A stretch of DNA of 64,000 bases from Pseudopedobacter beijingensis (GCF_042678145.1 NZ_JBHUDG010000044.1:1-64000), one strand, 5' to 3'. Shown: positions 17,818-28,142, numbered from the stretch's first letter. Translations and numbers: made by a program. The notes: generated by a model from the letters alone, not told the origin.

Positions 17818-18546
17818 ATGGGTATCATCATATTTAAAGAAATAGTGTCTTATTTTAGTTCGCTTGCGGGCTATATTACTATTTTGGTGTTTCTGGTAGT
17901 TTTAGGACTTTTTTTATGGGTTTTTCCAGAGTCCAGTATTTTGGAATATGGTTATGCCGGATTAGATTCTATGTTTAATATTCTGCCTTACCTGTTTATT
18001 TTTTTGATTCCGGCAGTGAGTATGCGTACATTTTCTGAGGAGAAAAAGGAGGGTACTTTTGAGTTACTGGCTACTAAGCCCTTAACTGATTGGCAAATTA
18101 TTTTGGGTAAATATTTTGCTGTTTTATTAGTGGTTGTGGTGGCTTTGCTACCTACTTTGGTTTATTACCTGTCTGTTTATTTTTTGGGGAATCCGGTAGG
18201 GAATATAGATAGTGGTGCGGTTATAGGTTCGTATATAGGAGCGTTGTTATTAGCCGCAGTATTTACAGCATTGGGTGTTTTTACATCTGCAATTACTAAA
18301 AATCAGATTATCGCTTTTGCATTATCGGTTTTTCTCAGTTTCTTCATGTTTAGCGGGTTTGGTTCGTTAAGTCAGATATTGTCTTTGCAGCATATTTCTT
18401 ATTATTTAACCAGTCTGGGTTTAGAAGAGCATTATCAATCTGTTGGGAGAGGTGTTTTAGATACCCGTGATCTGATTTACTTTTTAAGTATTACTGCTTT
18501 CTTTTTATTGGCAACACGTACGGTTTTAAGGAGTAGGGTATGGTAA
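17818..18546 (+). CDS. gldF: Gliding-motility ABC transporter permease GldF
   Basis: A 242-residue membrane protein with about six helices and the ABC-2 permease pattern, including RTFSEEKKEGTFELLATKPL and the family segment LGVFTSAITKNQIIAFALS. Order gldA-gldF-gldG, the lengths and the 7-base overlap with gldG support the assignment. A role in motility of this organism is inferred from family only; many non-gliding Bacteroidetes keep these genes. Confidence 0.9.
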   Translation: MGIIIFKEIVSYFSSLAGYITILVFLVVLGLFLWVFPESSILEYGYAGLDSMFNILPYLFIFLIPAVSMRTFSEEKKEGTFELLATKPLTDWQIILGKYFAVLLVVVVALLPTLVYYLSVYFLGNPVGNIDSGAVIGSYIGALLLAAVFTALGVFTSAITKNQIIAFALSVFLSFFMFSGFGSLSQILSLQHISYYLTSLGLEEHYQSVGRGVLDTRDLIYFLSITAFFLLATRTVLRSRVW

Positions 18547-20225
18547 GGCAACAGAAAAAAACAGATTTAAAATACTTTACCCTGGGGGTGGTTTTGCTTA
18601 TTTTGTTGAATTTGCTGGCGGGGGTGTTTTTTACCCGGTTTGATTTTACAGCAGAAAAGCGATTTACAATTTCAGAAAACTCAAAACAGATATTAAAGGG
18701 TATTGATGAGCCTGTTAGGATAACTGTTTTTTTGGAGGGTAATTTTCCTGCTGGTTTTAAGAGGTTGAGGAATGCTACTGCAGATCTTTTAGCTGACTTT
18801 AAGGCTTATTCTAAATCTGATATGGAGATAGATTTTATAGATCCTACGTATGGGCGTAATGAGCAGGAACAACAGGAGTTTTTTGCTTATCTGTACGAGA
18901 AAGGTCTAGAGCCAACCAATTTAAGTGTTAAAACAGAGGATGGATTTTCTCAAAAAGTTATCTTTCCGGCGGCTTTGGTTTCGTATAAGGAAGAAAGTAT
19001 TCCGGTGAAACTGTTACAGAGCAGGATGGGCTTGTCTCCGGATGAGGTACTTAATAATTCTATCCAAAACCTGGAGTATGCTTTTATATCTGCCATAAAA
19101 AAAGCGGCATCGGGCGGTAAGCCAAGGGTGGCTTTTACGGAAGGACATGGAGAGCTTTCTGATTTACAACTACAGGATGCCATGAAAGCTTTGTCTGATG
19201 GTTATGAAGTGGGGAGGATAGATCTTGCACAAGTAACTAAAGAAGGTTTGGATAAATTAAATGTATTGATTGTAGCAAAACCCAATACGGCTTTTTCTGA
19301 ATTGGAAAAAATAAAGATTGACCAGTTTTTGGTTAAAGGAGGTAAGGTGTTTTTTGCGTTAGATCAGGTACATGCAGAATTGGATAGTATGCAACGTGGT
19401 TTAGGTGAGCAATTGGCTTTTCAGCGGGATTTGAACCTGGACGACCAATTGTTTAAATATGGTATTAGGGTAAATTATGACCTTATTGGGGATATGAATT
19501 GTGCACAGATTCCGATGAGTATAGGGAATGTTGGCGGGCAGGGGCAATTGCAAATGGTACCCTGGTTGTTTTACCCAATTATTATGCCTGTATCTAAGCA
19601 TCCGCTGGTGAGAAATTTGGAAGGTATTAAAACCGAGTTTATTAGTTCAATAGATACGATAGCTTCAAATCATCTTCAAAAAACTGTATTACTGGAAACA
19701 TCGCCGTTTAATAGGGTTTTACAAGCTCCCACTCTGATTTCTTTAAATATGGTTGAGGATGTGCCTGATCCTGAAAAATTCAGAAGTAAACCTAAGGCTG
19801 TATGTGTGTTGGTAGAGGGTAAGTTTAGTTCAGTATTTAAAAACCGGGCAATTCCGGAAGGGTATAATAGCCCCCTTCAGCCAGAAGCAGAGAAAGAGGG
19901 CAGAATGCTTGTGTTTAGCGATGGCGATATGCTGAAAAATCAAATTGCGCAGGATGGTTCTGTCTATCCGTTGGGATTTGACAGGTATACATCACAATCA
20001 TTTGGAAATAAAACTTTTTTGTTGAATATTGTGGATTATTTAACCAATGATGGAGATTTGATTTCGTTGCGTTCCAAAGAAATTAAACTGAGGTTATTGG
20101 ATAAAGGGAAATTGAAAGAAGAGAAGCTGAAATGGCAGTTGATAAATATGTTGCTTCCGGTAGGACTGTTGATTATAGCGGGTATTTTTCAACATCTTTA
20201 CAGGAAGCGAAAGTATGCAGTTTAA
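18540..20225 (+). CDS. gldG: Gliding-motility-associated ABC transporter substrate-binding-like protein GldG
   Basis: A 561-residue protein with one N-terminal helix (about 14-35, followed by FTRFDFTAEKRFTISENSKQ) and a single C-terminal helix (about 535-555). Between them is a large extracytoplasmic domain of the GldG/IFT52-like type (KPRVAFTEGHGELSDLQLQD, GKVFFALDQVHAELDSMQRG). These two anchors and the length match GldG. It overlaps gldF by 7 bases, and dnaN starts 43 bases downstream. Confidence 0.9.
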   Translation: MVRQQKKTDLKYFTLGVVLLILLNLLAGVFFTRFDFTAEKRFTISENSKQILKGIDEPVRITVFLEGNFPAGFKRLRNATADLLADFKAYSKSDMEIDFIDPTYGRNEQEQQEFFAYLYEKGLEPTNLSVKTEDGFSQKVIFPAALVSYKEESIPVKLLQSRMGLSPDEVLNNSIQNLEYAFISAIKKAASGGKPRVAFTEGHGELSDLQLQDAMKALSDGYEVGRIDLAQVTKEGLDKLNVLIVAKPNTAFSELEKIKIDQFLVKGGKVFFALDQVHAELDSMQRGLGEQLAFQRDLNLDDQLFKYGIRVNYDLIGDMNCAQIPMSIGNVGGQGQLQMVPWLFYPIIMPVSKHPLVRNLEGIKTEFISSIDTIASNHLQKTVLLETSPFNRVLQAPTLISLNMVEDVPDPEKFRSKPKAVCVLVEGKFSSVFKNRAIPEGYNSPLQPEAEKEGRMLVFSDGDMLKNQIAQDGSVYPLGFDRYTSQSFGNKTFLLNIVDYLTNDGDLISLRSKEIKLRLLDKGKLKEEKLKWQLINMLLPVGLLIIAGIFQHLYRKRKYAV

Positions 20226-20268
20226 ATTTTGTAGCTTTGACATTAACAAGTAAAAATAATCCGATAAG

Positions 20269-21393
20269 ATGAGATTTATAGTTTCTACAACAACATTACT
20301 AAAGCACTTGCAATCTGTAAGTGGCGCTTTAAGTAGCAGTGCTGTATTGCCCATATTAGAGAATTTTTTATTCGAGATAAAAGAAGGAAATCTTATCATT
20401 TCTGCAACAGATTTGCAGACCAGTATGATTACGTCTTTGGCGGTAGAGGCTAAAGAGGGAGGAAAGATTGCCGTTCCTTCAAAGATTTTGTTAGATACGC
20501 TGAAAACTTTACCTGAGCAGCCTATTGCTTTTTCGGTTGATGGAGAAACATACGCTATAGAAATTAGCGCTGGAGATGGAAAGTATAAACTGAGTGGTGA
20601 AAATGGAGAGGATTTTCCTAAAATTCCAACAGTTGAAGATGCTTCTACAGTAAATATACCGGCTACCGTTTTATCAGAAGCAATAAATAAGACCATATTT
20701 GCAGTAAGTAATGATGAGTTACGCCCGGCAATGACAGGGGTGTTTTGTCAGTTATCTCCAGAAAATATTACGTTTGTAGCTACCGATGCTCATAAACTGG
20801 TGCGTTACAGAAGAAAAGATACCAAAGCAGATAGTGCAACTTCTTTTATTTTACCAAAGAAAGCATTAAACCTATTAAAATCTGCATTGCCATCAGAAGA
20901 TATTAACGTAGCAATAGAATATAATTCTACCAGTGCATTCTTTAAGTTTGCGAATATCAGTATGATTTGTAGACTTATTGATGAGCGTTATCCTGATTAT
21001 GATGCTGTAATTCCTCAAAATAATCCAAACAAGTTAACGCTGGACAGAAGTCTGTTCTTAAACTGCTTGAAAAGGGTGGTTATTTTTGCTAATAAAACAA
21101 CACATCAGGTTCGTTTAAAAATTAATGGAAGCGAGTTACATATATCATCAGAAGATATTGATTTTGCTAACGAAGCACATGAGCGTATTGGTTGTCAGTA
21201 CGATGGCGAAGATATGGAAATCGGTTTCAATGCCAAGTTTTTGATTGAGATGTTGAATAACCTTGCAGGAGATGAGGTGAGTATAGAAATGTCGACACCA
21301 AACAGAGCTGGTTTATTATTCCCCAGCAATGCGGATGAAAACGAAGATATTCTGATGCTGGTAATGCCGGTAATGTTGAATAACTACGCATAA
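20269..21393 (+). CDS. dnaN: DNA polymerase III beta subunit (sliding clamp)
   Basis: A 374-residue sliding clamp that tethers the replicative polymerase to DNA. The three repeated clamp domains are recognisable. Diagnostic segments are MRFIVSTTTLLKHLQSVSGA at the N-terminus, FVATDAHKLVRYRR in the middle domain and FNAKFLIEML with the late PxxP-like tail (LMLVMPVMLNNYA). It lies after gldG rather than beside dnaA and is followed by a strong terminator. Confidence 0.97.
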   Translation: MRFIVSTTTLLKHLQSVSGALSSSAVLPILENFLFEIKEGNLIISATDLQTSMITSLAVEAKEGGKIAVPSKILLDTLKTLPEQPIAFSVDGETYAIEISAGDGKYKLSGENGEDFPKIPTVEDASTVNIPATVLSEAINKTIFAVSNDELRPAMTGVFCQLSPENITFVATDAHKLVRYRRKDTKADSATSFILPKKALNLLKSALPSEDINVAIEYNSTSAFFKFANISMICRLIDERYPDYDAVIPQNNPNKLTLDRSLFLNCLKRVVIFANKTTHQVRLKINGSELHISSEDIDFANEAHERIGCQYDGEDMEIGFNAKFLIEMLNNLAGDEVSIEMSTPNRAGLLFPSNADENEDILMLVMPVMLNNYA

Positions 21394-21412
21394 ATAAAAT
21401 ATTAAATTTTTG

Positions 21413-21448
21413 AAAAGGCTTGATGTACTTGTGCATCAAGCCTTTTTT
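21413..21448 (+). terminator. Hairpin terminator after dnaN
   Basis: GGCTTGATG (21417-21425) pairs perfectly with CATCAAGCC (21434-21442), flanked by AAAA and TTTTTT. Confidence 0.9.
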
Positions 21449-21536
21449 ATTGTATATTTATATGATAGAAAAATATATTTGCAGAAAATAAGTAATATAT
21501 AGTTTCAGAAGACGCAGTTATTAGAATACAGCAGTG

Positions 21537-22244
21537 ATGACAAGAAGTATATTGAATAGGATTATAGGTGGTTTAGGTCTGATGCTTTTGGTAGTGTCAT
21601 GTGCTGATAATTCTGAAGTAGGTCTTTTAGGCAGGGCGCAGGTTTTGGTGTGTAATATGGTGCCGGAAGACGATTCAGTAACTCTTTATTTAGACACAAC
21701 AGTAGTTAACAACAGCCCGCTTTCTTTTAACGAACTTTCTCCTTATGATACGTTGGCTGCAGGAAGAAGATCTGTAATTGTAAAATCTTATACAACAGAT
21801 TCTGTGGTGATGGAAAAAGCAATGTATATTAATCCATATAGAAACTATTCTTTCTTTATTGTTCCTATGGATTCTATTAATAAACAAATTTCTTTGGTGG
21901 CTACTGTAGATTATTTGAGTTTGCCCCAAACTATGACCAATGCTAAAGTCAGGTTTATCCATCTGGCTCCAAAAGAACTTGGTGTTAACCTTTATACAAA
22001 ACTGGATACCTTTACGGAAAGAAAAACATTTACCAATGCCTATTATAAAACGGCTTCGGTTTTTCAGGAGCTTAAGGCAGGTAAATACACTTTGAGGTTA
22101 ACAGATGTTCAGCAGCCAGAAAATCAGATAAGTACTGTAACCAATGTGGTGTTTGAACAAAAGAAATCTTATACAATTCTTATTTCAGGACTGAAAAACA
22201 GTACCGATTACCCTCAGCAAATCTCGGTTATCCAGAATAACTGA
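21537..22244 (+). CDS. DUF4397 domain lipoprotein
   Basis: A 235-residue secreted lipoprotein: a signal ending LLVVSC places the lipid-bearing Cys near residue 22. The mature part has two beta-rich units of the DUF4397 type (AQVLVCNMVPEDDSVTLYLD; then AKVRFIHLAPKELGVNLYTK). Function of the domain is unknown. GTG at 21534 directly precedes the ATG at 21537; the ATG is preferred. Confidence 0.8.
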   Translation: MTRSILNRIIGGLGLMLLVVSCADNSEVGLLGRAQVLVCNMVPEDDSVTLYLDTTVVNNSPLSFNELSPYDTLAAGRRSVIVKSYTTDSVVMEKAMYINPYRNYSFFIVPMDSINKQISLVATVDYLSLPQTMTNAKVRFIHLAPKELGVNLYTKLDTFTERKTFTNAYYKTASVFQELKAGKYTLRLTDVQQPENQISTVTNVVFEQKKSYTILISGLKNSTDYPQQISVIQNN

Positions 22245-22327
22245 TAGTCAGAAAGTACCAAAACAAAAATATAACATGGCGATGCGGCTAAAATTTATAT
22301 TTTTGGGGAAAATATACCGAGTATACA

Positions 22328-22975
22328 GTGGAAATCATTACTTCAATTATAGATTTTATCTTACATATAGATAAACATCTAAGCGAAATCATCAGCAACT
22401 ATCAGGTTTGGACCTATCTTATATTATTTATTATCATTTTCGCTGAAACGGGACTGGTCGTTACTCCTTTTTTACCTGGTGATTCTTTGTTGTTTGCAGC
22501 AGGCGCTTTAATTGGGGCGGGTGATACGGGTTTAAATATTTATTTATTAGCCGTATTGCTTTTTATTGCAGCAGTTTTGGGAGATCTTGTAAACTACGAG
22601 ATAGGCAAACATTATGGCATTAAGGTATTTAATGGGAAAATCAAGTTTCTGAAAAAGGAATATTTGACCAGGACACAGGATTTTTTTGCTAAGCATGGAG
22701 GAAAAACCATAATTTATGCTCGTTTTGTACCTATTGTACGCACTTTTGCTCCGTTTGTAGCAGGAGTGGGGGAAATGACTTATAAAAGATTTGCCTCTTT
22801 TAATGTGATAGGTGGTTTTATATGGGTAGTTCTATTTTTGTTTTTGGGGTACTTTTTTGGAAATCTGGAATTTATACAAAAGAACTTTAGTCTGGTTATA
22901 TTAGCTATTATTATAATATCAGTACTACCTGCTCTGGTAGAGGTGGTTAGAGGCGGTAAAAAGAAAGAAGCCTAA
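22328..22975 (+). CDS. DedA-family membrane protein
   Basis: A 215-residue inner-membrane protein with the DedA/SNARE-associated pattern: AETGLVVTPFLPGDSLLFAA, then FAKHGGKTIIYARFVPIVRT and FVAGVGEMTYKRFASFNVIG. Some DedA proteins recycle undecaprenyl phosphate or flip phospholipids. The conserved acidic and Arg residues of the family (E near residue 39, R in the RFVP motif) are present. The start is GTG at 22328; ATGs upstream are in other frames. Confidence 0.9.
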   Translation: MEIITSIIDFILHIDKHLSEIISNYQVWTYLILFIIIFAETGLVVTPFLPGDSLLFAAGALIGAGDTGLNIYLLAVLLFIAAVLGDLVNYEIGKHYGIKVFNGKIKFLKKEYLTRTQDFFAKHGGKTIIYARFVPIVRTFAPFVAGVGEMTYKRFASFNVIGGFIWVVLFLFLGYFFGNLEFIQKNFSLVILAIIIISVLPALVEVVRGGKKKEA

Positions 22976-22990
22976 TAGGTATTTTGGTGT

Positions 22991-23737
22991 ATGGAAGCAC
23001 TGGCTTACATATTGATATTGACCTGTTTGATTTTGTTTCTGGTAGTGGGATACCTTTTTAAAAGGTTGAGGAATACGGAGGCAGAGAAAGCAGAACTGAA
23101 AGCCCGGTTTCAGGAGTATGAGTCTAAAATAAATAACCTGCAATTAGAGAATTTAGAGTCTAAGCTGAACCCGCACCTTTTTAAAAATATCCTTAATTCT
23201 ATACAATCACATGCTTACCAAACCTATTATTCTATGGATAAGCTGGCCAATGTGCTGGATTATATTTTATATGAGAGTAAAAGGGGTTTTGTTTCTGCTA
23301 AAGAAGAAATAGATTTTGCCTTAAGTCTGATAGAAATTAATAAGATTAAAATAAGTCCTTTGTTTGAACTTAATGTAAAAACAAAAGTTAATGACGAAGC
23401 TTTGTATCCGCAAAAATTATTGGCTCCAATGGTTTCTATAGATCTGATAGAGAATGCTTTTAAGCATGCCGATCTTCAGAGTCCTGATTCTTTTATAACC
23501 ATAGTTTTTGAATTAAAAGATGGTAATTTTAGTCTTACTGTTTCTAATAAAATATCAGAGCGTAAACCTATTTTAAAAGAAAATGGAGGTATCGGTAATG
23601 AGAGTCTTGAACAAAGATTAAAGCTTATTTATAAAAATGGTTATAAATTAGAGCGTTTTACAGAAGGCGAAGTTTTTGTTGCTCATTTAAAAATTAATTT
23701 ACTTGAACACATTGATAAAATGCATCATCTTAGATGA
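22991..23737 (+). CDS. LytS/YehU-type sensor histidine kinase
   Basis: A 248-residue kinase with one N-terminal transmembrane helix (about 5-25), a short coiled coil (about 28-55) and a His_kinase domain. LNPHLFKNILNSIQSH contains the phosphoacceptor His. The ATPase N-box is DLIENAFKHA and the G-box is GGIGNESLEQRL. It lacks a large sensory domain, so its signal may come from the membrane or a partner. It overlaps the response regulator gene by 35 bases, a clear sign of coupled expression. Confidence 0.9.
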   Translation: MEALAYILILTCLILFLVVGYLFKRLRNTEAEKAELKARFQEYESKINNLQLENLESKLNPHLFKNILNSIQSHAYQTYYSMDKLANVLDYILYESKRGFVSAKEEIDFALSLIEINKIKISPLFELNVKTKVNDEALYPQKLLAPMVSIDLIENAFKHADLQSPDSFITIVFELKDGNFSLTVSNKISERKPILKENGGIGNESLEQRLKLIYKNGYKLERFTEGEVFVAHLKINLLEHIDKMHHLR

Positions 23738-24422
23738 CGAGTTGCCGGGGTTGGCTTATTTGAAATTGCTTTGCGAACAAATAGAGGAACTGGATATAGT
23801 GAAGGTATATAATGATCCTGTCGCTTTTCTAAATGAATACCAGACCCTGGACTTTGATCTTTGTATTTTGGATATTAATATGCCGGGAATAAATGGCCTT
23901 CAGATTGCAAATCTGCTCACTAATAAATATCTTGTTTTTACAACTGCTTATAAAGAATATGCAGTAGAAGCTTATGATCTGGATGTGATAGATTACATTG
24001 TTAAGCCTATAAAAAAAGAACGTCTTTTACAGGCTATTGCAAAAGTGAAAAGCAGGTTTGTTAAAGAGAATGCTGTTAAAGATTTCTTTCAGTTTAATAC
24101 CAATAAAGGGAAAACCCTACTTTTTTTTGACCAGTTGTTTTATATCAGAACCTCGGAAGTAGATGCCAGAGATAAGGTTGCTTCTTTTTATGATGGTTCT
24201 ACTGTAGTGCTTAAAAATGTGTCTTTTAATAAATTGTTAGGCATTTTACCTTCCAGTCAGTTTGTGAGGATTAATAAAAAAGAAGTGGTTGCCTTTAAAG
24301 CTGTTCAATTGTTTTCTTATGATGAGATCACCCTTAACGTATCATCAGAAAATGGGAAACCAATAACATTAAGTATTGGAGAAGCTTACCGGGAAGCCTT
24401 TGTCCAAAAACTGAAATCCTGA
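23703..24422 (+). CDS. LytTR-family response regulator
   Basis: A 239-residue regulator. The N-terminal receiver (about 5-120) has IILDDE, the phosphoacceptor Asp in DLCILDINMPGING, a Thr in FTTAYKEYAVEAY and the Lys in IVKPIKKERL. The C-terminal LytTR DNA-binding domain spans about 145-235 (LFYIRTSEV..., FVRINKKEVVA). It overlaps the kinase gene. The start is TTG, either 23703 or, giving a shorter and more family-like N-terminus, 23712; no in-frame ATG is near. Confidence 0.9.
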   Translation: MNTLIKCIILDDELPGLAYLKLLCEQIEELDIVKVYNDPVAFLNEYQTLDFDLCILDINMPGINGLQIANLLTNKYLVFTTAYKEYAVEAYDLDVIDYIVKPIKKERLLQAIAKVKSRFVKENAVKDFFQFNTNKGKTLLFFDQLFYIRTSEVDARDKVASFYDGSTVVLKNVSFNKLLGILPSSQFVRINKKEVVAFKAVQLFSYDEITLNVSSENGKPITLSIGEAYREAFVQKLKS

Positions 24423-24574
24423 CTTTATTACATTTTTTCTTCTGTTTATTACATTTGTCAGATAGATTGTTTTTCTGTACACATACAGGAAACATTAATT
24501 CAACATCTTTACTGCTGATATGCGATGGGGAAGTCTTGTTTTTCTGAAGTCTGTTGTTGATAAAAATATTTAAC

Positions 24575-26845
24575 ATGAAAAAGTATAAAAACAGTATTTT
24601 TTATATTTCAACTATAGGGGTGTTTTCAGCAATTATATACTGGATTGTTGTAGTTGGCTCTCAATTAGAAGAAGGTAGGTCGGTTGTTGAAGCCGTGTCT
24701 GAAAGAAGTCAGTGGGAGGAGTTTATTCTTTCTATGCAGCATAACCTGGGGCATCCTTTGGCTATATTATTAGCTCAGATAATTACCATTGTGTTGGTTG
24801 CCCGATTGTTTGGCTGGGTGTTTGGGAAAATAGGACAACCCACAGTAATTGGTGAAATTATAGCAGGTATTGTTTTAGGGCCATCTTTTTTAGGACTTTA
24901 TTGTCCAGAGTTTGCCAGTGCACTTTTCCCTTCTCAATCTTTAGGGAATTTACAGTTCTTAAGTCAGATAGGGCTTATACTTTTTATGTTTGTGATAGGC
25001 ATGGAGCTTGATTTGAATGTGCTGAAAAATAAAGCACATGAAGCGGTTGTTATTAGTCATGCAAGTATTATTTTTCCTTTTACATTAGGTTTAGGACTGG
25101 CCTATTTTATTTATAGCTCTTTTGCTCCTGAGGGTGTAGGGTTTATTGCATTCGGGCTGTTTCTTGGAATCTCTATGAGTATTACTGCTTTTCCGGTATT
25201 GGCTCGTATTGTGCAGGAGAGAGGTATTCATAAAACAAGATTGGGCACAATTGTTATAACCTGCGCTGCGGCAGATGATATTACGGCCTGGTGTATTTTA
25301 GCAGTTGTAATAGCTATAGTAAAAGCAGGTTCTTTTTTAAGTTCATTGTATATTATAGGGTTGGCTATTATCTATGTTGTTTTTATGATTAAGGTGGTAA
25401 GACCTTTCTTGAAACGCGTAGGAGATTTACATGCTTCGCGGGAGAAATTAAGTAAAGCCGTAGTGGCTATATTTTTTCTGGTGCTTATTCTATCGTCTTA
25501 TATTACGGAGGTTATAGGTATACATGCGCTTTTTGGAGCATTTATGGCGGGAGCTATTATGCCTGAGAATAATAAGTTTAGAAACCTTTTTATACAAAAG
25601 GTAGAGGATGTAGCGCTGGTGTTGTTGTTGCCTTTGTTTTTTGTATTTACTGGCTTAAGAACAGAAATAGGATTGTTGAATGATCCCTATTTATGGGAAA
25701 TGACGGGAATGATCATACTTGTAGCTGTAGCAGGTAAGTTTTTGGGGAGTGCGCTGGCAGCTAAGTTTGTTGGGCAAAACTGGAAAGATAGTTTAACCAT
25801 TGGGGCGCTTATGAATACCAGAGGATTGATGGAACTGGTGGTGCTGAATATAGGTTATGATTTAGGGGTGCTGACTCCGGAAGTGTTTGCGATGATGGTA
25901 ATTATGGCTCTTGTAACTACATTTATGACCGGGCCGGCGTTAGATCTGATCAATTGGATTTTTAAGAATAAACCGCAAGCGGAACATCAGGAAATTAGTT
26001 TGAGTAATAAGTTTAAGGTACTGATATCTTTTGCTAATCCAAAAGGAGGTAGGTCTTTATTGCGTTTGGCAAACGGACTGGTGAAAAAACTGAATGGAAA
26101 CGCTTCGGTTACTGCTATGCATCTTTCTTTAAGCACAGAACTCCATGCTTATAATATAGATGAATACGAAAAAGAAAGCTTTTTGGAACTGGAGGAAGAA
26201 TCAGAGCAGCTTAATCAACCCATTGTTACCTTGTTTAAGGTATCTAATGATATAGACTCTGATATTGTAGAGGTTGCCAATAAAGGTGATTATGATTTAC
26301 TGCTGATAGGTGTTGGGCAATCAATTTTTGAGGGAAGCTTATTAGGTAAAATTTTAGGTTTTACTACTAAAATTATTAATCCTGACAGGTTGTTAGATCA
26401 GGTTACGGGAAGAAAAGGATTGTTTGAGAATTCTCCCTTTGATGAAAGAACGCGTTTGATTGTTTCTAAAAGTGCAGTGCCTGTAGGGGTGCTGCTGGAT
26501 AAGGATTTGGAGAGGCTTGATTATGTATTTATCCCTATTTTTTCAGAAGAAGATGCTTTTTTAATAAGATATGCCTTAAAGCTAATCAATAGTTCTAAAT
26601 CTCAGGTAGTGATTCTGGATGCCACCGGGCAAGTGAAAAAGAATCTGCATATGAAAGAATCTATACGATCTATTGAGCAAAACGCACCTCATCATATCAG
26701 CTTGCTTAACGAAAAGAAAATAGATAAACAGTTTCTGAAAACGCAGGATATTATGCTGATTAGTTTTGATAGCTGGAAGAAACTGGTAGATACCAAAAGC
26801 TTGTGGTTGTCTGATGTGCCTTCTACTCTTATTTTAACTAAATAA
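24575..26845 (+). CDS. Cation/proton antiporter (CPA2 family) with C-terminal nucleotide-binding-like tail
   Basis: About 756 residues. One lone helix (about 8-25) precedes a Na+/H+ exchanger domain of roughly twelve helices (about 60-430), with GQPTVIGEIIAGIVLGPSFL, the unwound-helix region SMSITAFPVLARIVQERG and CAAADDITAWC carrying the paired Asp. From about 450 to the end is a soluble universal-stress-protein-like tail with two weak repeats. The ATG at 24575 is chosen over the upstream TTG at 24554. The exchanged ion (K+ or Na+) is not decided by the sequence. Confidence 0.88.
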   Translation: MKKYKNSIFYISTIGVFSAIIYWIVVVGSQLEEGRSVVEAVSERSQWEEFILSMQHNLGHPLAILLAQIITIVLVARLFGWVFGKIGQPTVIGEIIAGIVLGPSFLGLYCPEFASALFPSQSLGNLQFLSQIGLILFMFVIGMELDLNVLKNKAHEAVVISHASIIFPFTLGLGLAYFIYSSFAPEGVGFIAFGLFLGISMSITAFPVLARIVQERGIHKTRLGTIVITCAAADDITAWCILAVVIAIVKAGSFLSSLYIIGLAIIYVVFMIKVVRPFLKRVGDLHASREKLSKAVVAIFFLVLILSSYITEVIGIHALFGAFMAGAIMPENNKFRNLFIQKVEDVALVLLLPLFFVFTGLRTEIGLLNDPYLWEMTGMIILVAVAGKFLGSALAAKFVGQNWKDSLTIGALMNTRGLMELVVLNIGYDLGVLTPEVFAMMVIMALVTTFMTGPALDLINWIFKNKPQAEHQEISLSNKFKVLISFANPKGGRSLLRLANGLVKKLNGNASVTAMHLSLSTELHAYNIDEYEKESFLELEEESEQLNQPIVTLFKVSNDIDSDIVEVANKGDYDLLLIGVGQSIFEGSLLGKILGFTTKIINPDRLLDQVTGRKGLFENSPFDERTRLIVSKSAVPVGVLLDKDLERLDYVFIPIFSEEDAFLIRYALKLINSSKSQVVILDATGQVKKNLHMKESIRSIEQNAPHHISLLNEKKIDKQFLKTQDIMLISFDSWKKLVDTKSLWLSDVPSTLILTK

Positions 26846-26988
26846 GGACGATATATGACTGTTTGGGAGAAGAATTGCAGAAGCATCTCTAACACAGCTT
26901 TAAAGCTTCTCTTAACGAAGGATGGAGCTTCTTTAATTTTTGGAATAAGAAAGGAAATAGAGTTTGTATTAAAAAGGGTAGAAAAGAT

Positions 26989-27957
26989 TTATAAATCCTC
27001 TCTACCTAAAACTTTACCTTGCAAATAAAGCTGTTCTTCTTTGTTGATTTCATTTTGTTCGGCAATAGGAATGTCTTTTCTGGATATTGCTTTCAGGTTG
27101 GGTTGTCCTGCATCTATCCATGCAGAATACCAAAAACTCCCGGTTGCTAAAATAGCTTTGCGCATTTGTTTCTCTACCATTCCATTGAGCACCTCGTGGT
27201 ATTTTCGGGAATATTCTTCGGAGTATTGTTTAATTACCTTATTATTCCTTTGGCTATACGTGTACTTTTTGTCGGGAGCAAAATTGCCGTTAGTTTCTTT
27301 CTCAAGTTTTAGTGTTAAAGGAACCAGGCTGTAGGTCTCCTTCACAATACGCCATGCTTCTTGTAATGGATTGTCTATATATTTTGCGGGTCCTACAAAA
27401 TAATCGTAGTCTTTAGCGAAAAGTTCGGGTAGCCTGCTTTCCCAAAAGGCATGTATTCCAATCTGGTTGGTTAGTTGTCCATTATAATTCATAGAAGTAT
27501 GCAGCGGTACATGAGCATCTGCAATATAATGTGAAAGATCTGCAGACAACCGGATAATGTTAGCCGAATCTTTGGCAGCAAAAGCCTTTACCAGCTGATA
27601 ATATACTTTTTCTATTTGCCAGGGGACTGTCCCGTAGGTTTGGAGAGTGTCTTGAGAAAACTTGTTAATCGCGTCTTTCCACTTAACAGGAATACTGTCA
27701 AAAGGGTTTTCTCCGTAATAATCTGCATCTAAAAAATGCCGCTGACCTTCCAAAGGGTCAATTCCCCTGCGTTTATCTGGATTTACAGATCTTTCTGTAA
27801 TTGTATTGATATTTCCCTTATAGAAGACGATGAGGTCTTTAGGGAGCGTAAAAACAGCTAAACGAGCTATCCTCTTGTGAGCATAAAATCCCCATGAACT
27901 TAACAAGATAATTGAGCCGAGTAATACAATGGTTCTGGTTAGGTTTTTTTTCATCAT
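26989..27957 (-). CDS. Secreted zinc-dependent S1/P1 nuclease / phospholipase C-like protein
   Basis: A 322-residue exported protein. The signal peptide ends LLSS, so the mature protein would begin at the Trp of WGFYAHKRIARL; in S1/P1 nucleases the N-terminal Trp and following His bind zinc. Other expected ligands are present: RHFLDADYY, SHYIADAHVPLH and HAFWESRL. The fold is therefore that of the trinuclear-zinc phosphodiesterase family. Nuclease and phospholipase activities cannot be separated from sequence alone. It is convergent with the antiporter gene. Confidence 0.8.
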   Translation of the reverse strand: MMKKNLTRTIVLLGSIILLSSWGFYAHKRIARLAVFTLPKDLIVFYKGNINTITERSVNPDKRRGIDPLEGQRHFLDADYYGENPFDSIPVKWKDAINKFSQDTLQTYGTVPWQIEKVYYQLVKAFAAKDSANIIRLSADLSHYIADAHVPLHTSMNYNGQLTNQIGIHAFWESRLPELFAKDYDYFVGPAKYIDNPLQEAWRIVKETYSLVPLTLKLEKETNGNFAPDKKYTYSQRNNKVIKQYSEEYSRKYHEVLNGMVEKQMRKAILATGSFWYSAWIDAGQPNLKAISRKDIPIAEQNEINKEEQLYLQGKVLGREDL

Positions 27958-28142
27958 CGAATATGAAAATGTAAATCTGATTAAAATTAAATTTAGGGAA
28001 TAAAAATCTTATATGTTAATTTGCAGGTGTATAAAGTGCTTTTTTAAAGGATAATCTGACTGAAAAAACAAAGAAAGATGGCTGATAATAAGTCCTTAAA
28101 TTGGTTTTAATGACAATAGAATAAAAAATTTTAAATGAGCAC

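Noticed and set aside
20094..20696. 200-codon minus-strand frame across gldG and dnaN
   Set aside because: It is antisense to two well-identified genes and has no domain.
26855..27028. 57-codon plus-strand frame after the antiporter gene
   Set aside because: It overlaps the 3' end of the convergent nuclease gene and shows no family resemblance. It is possible but unsupported.
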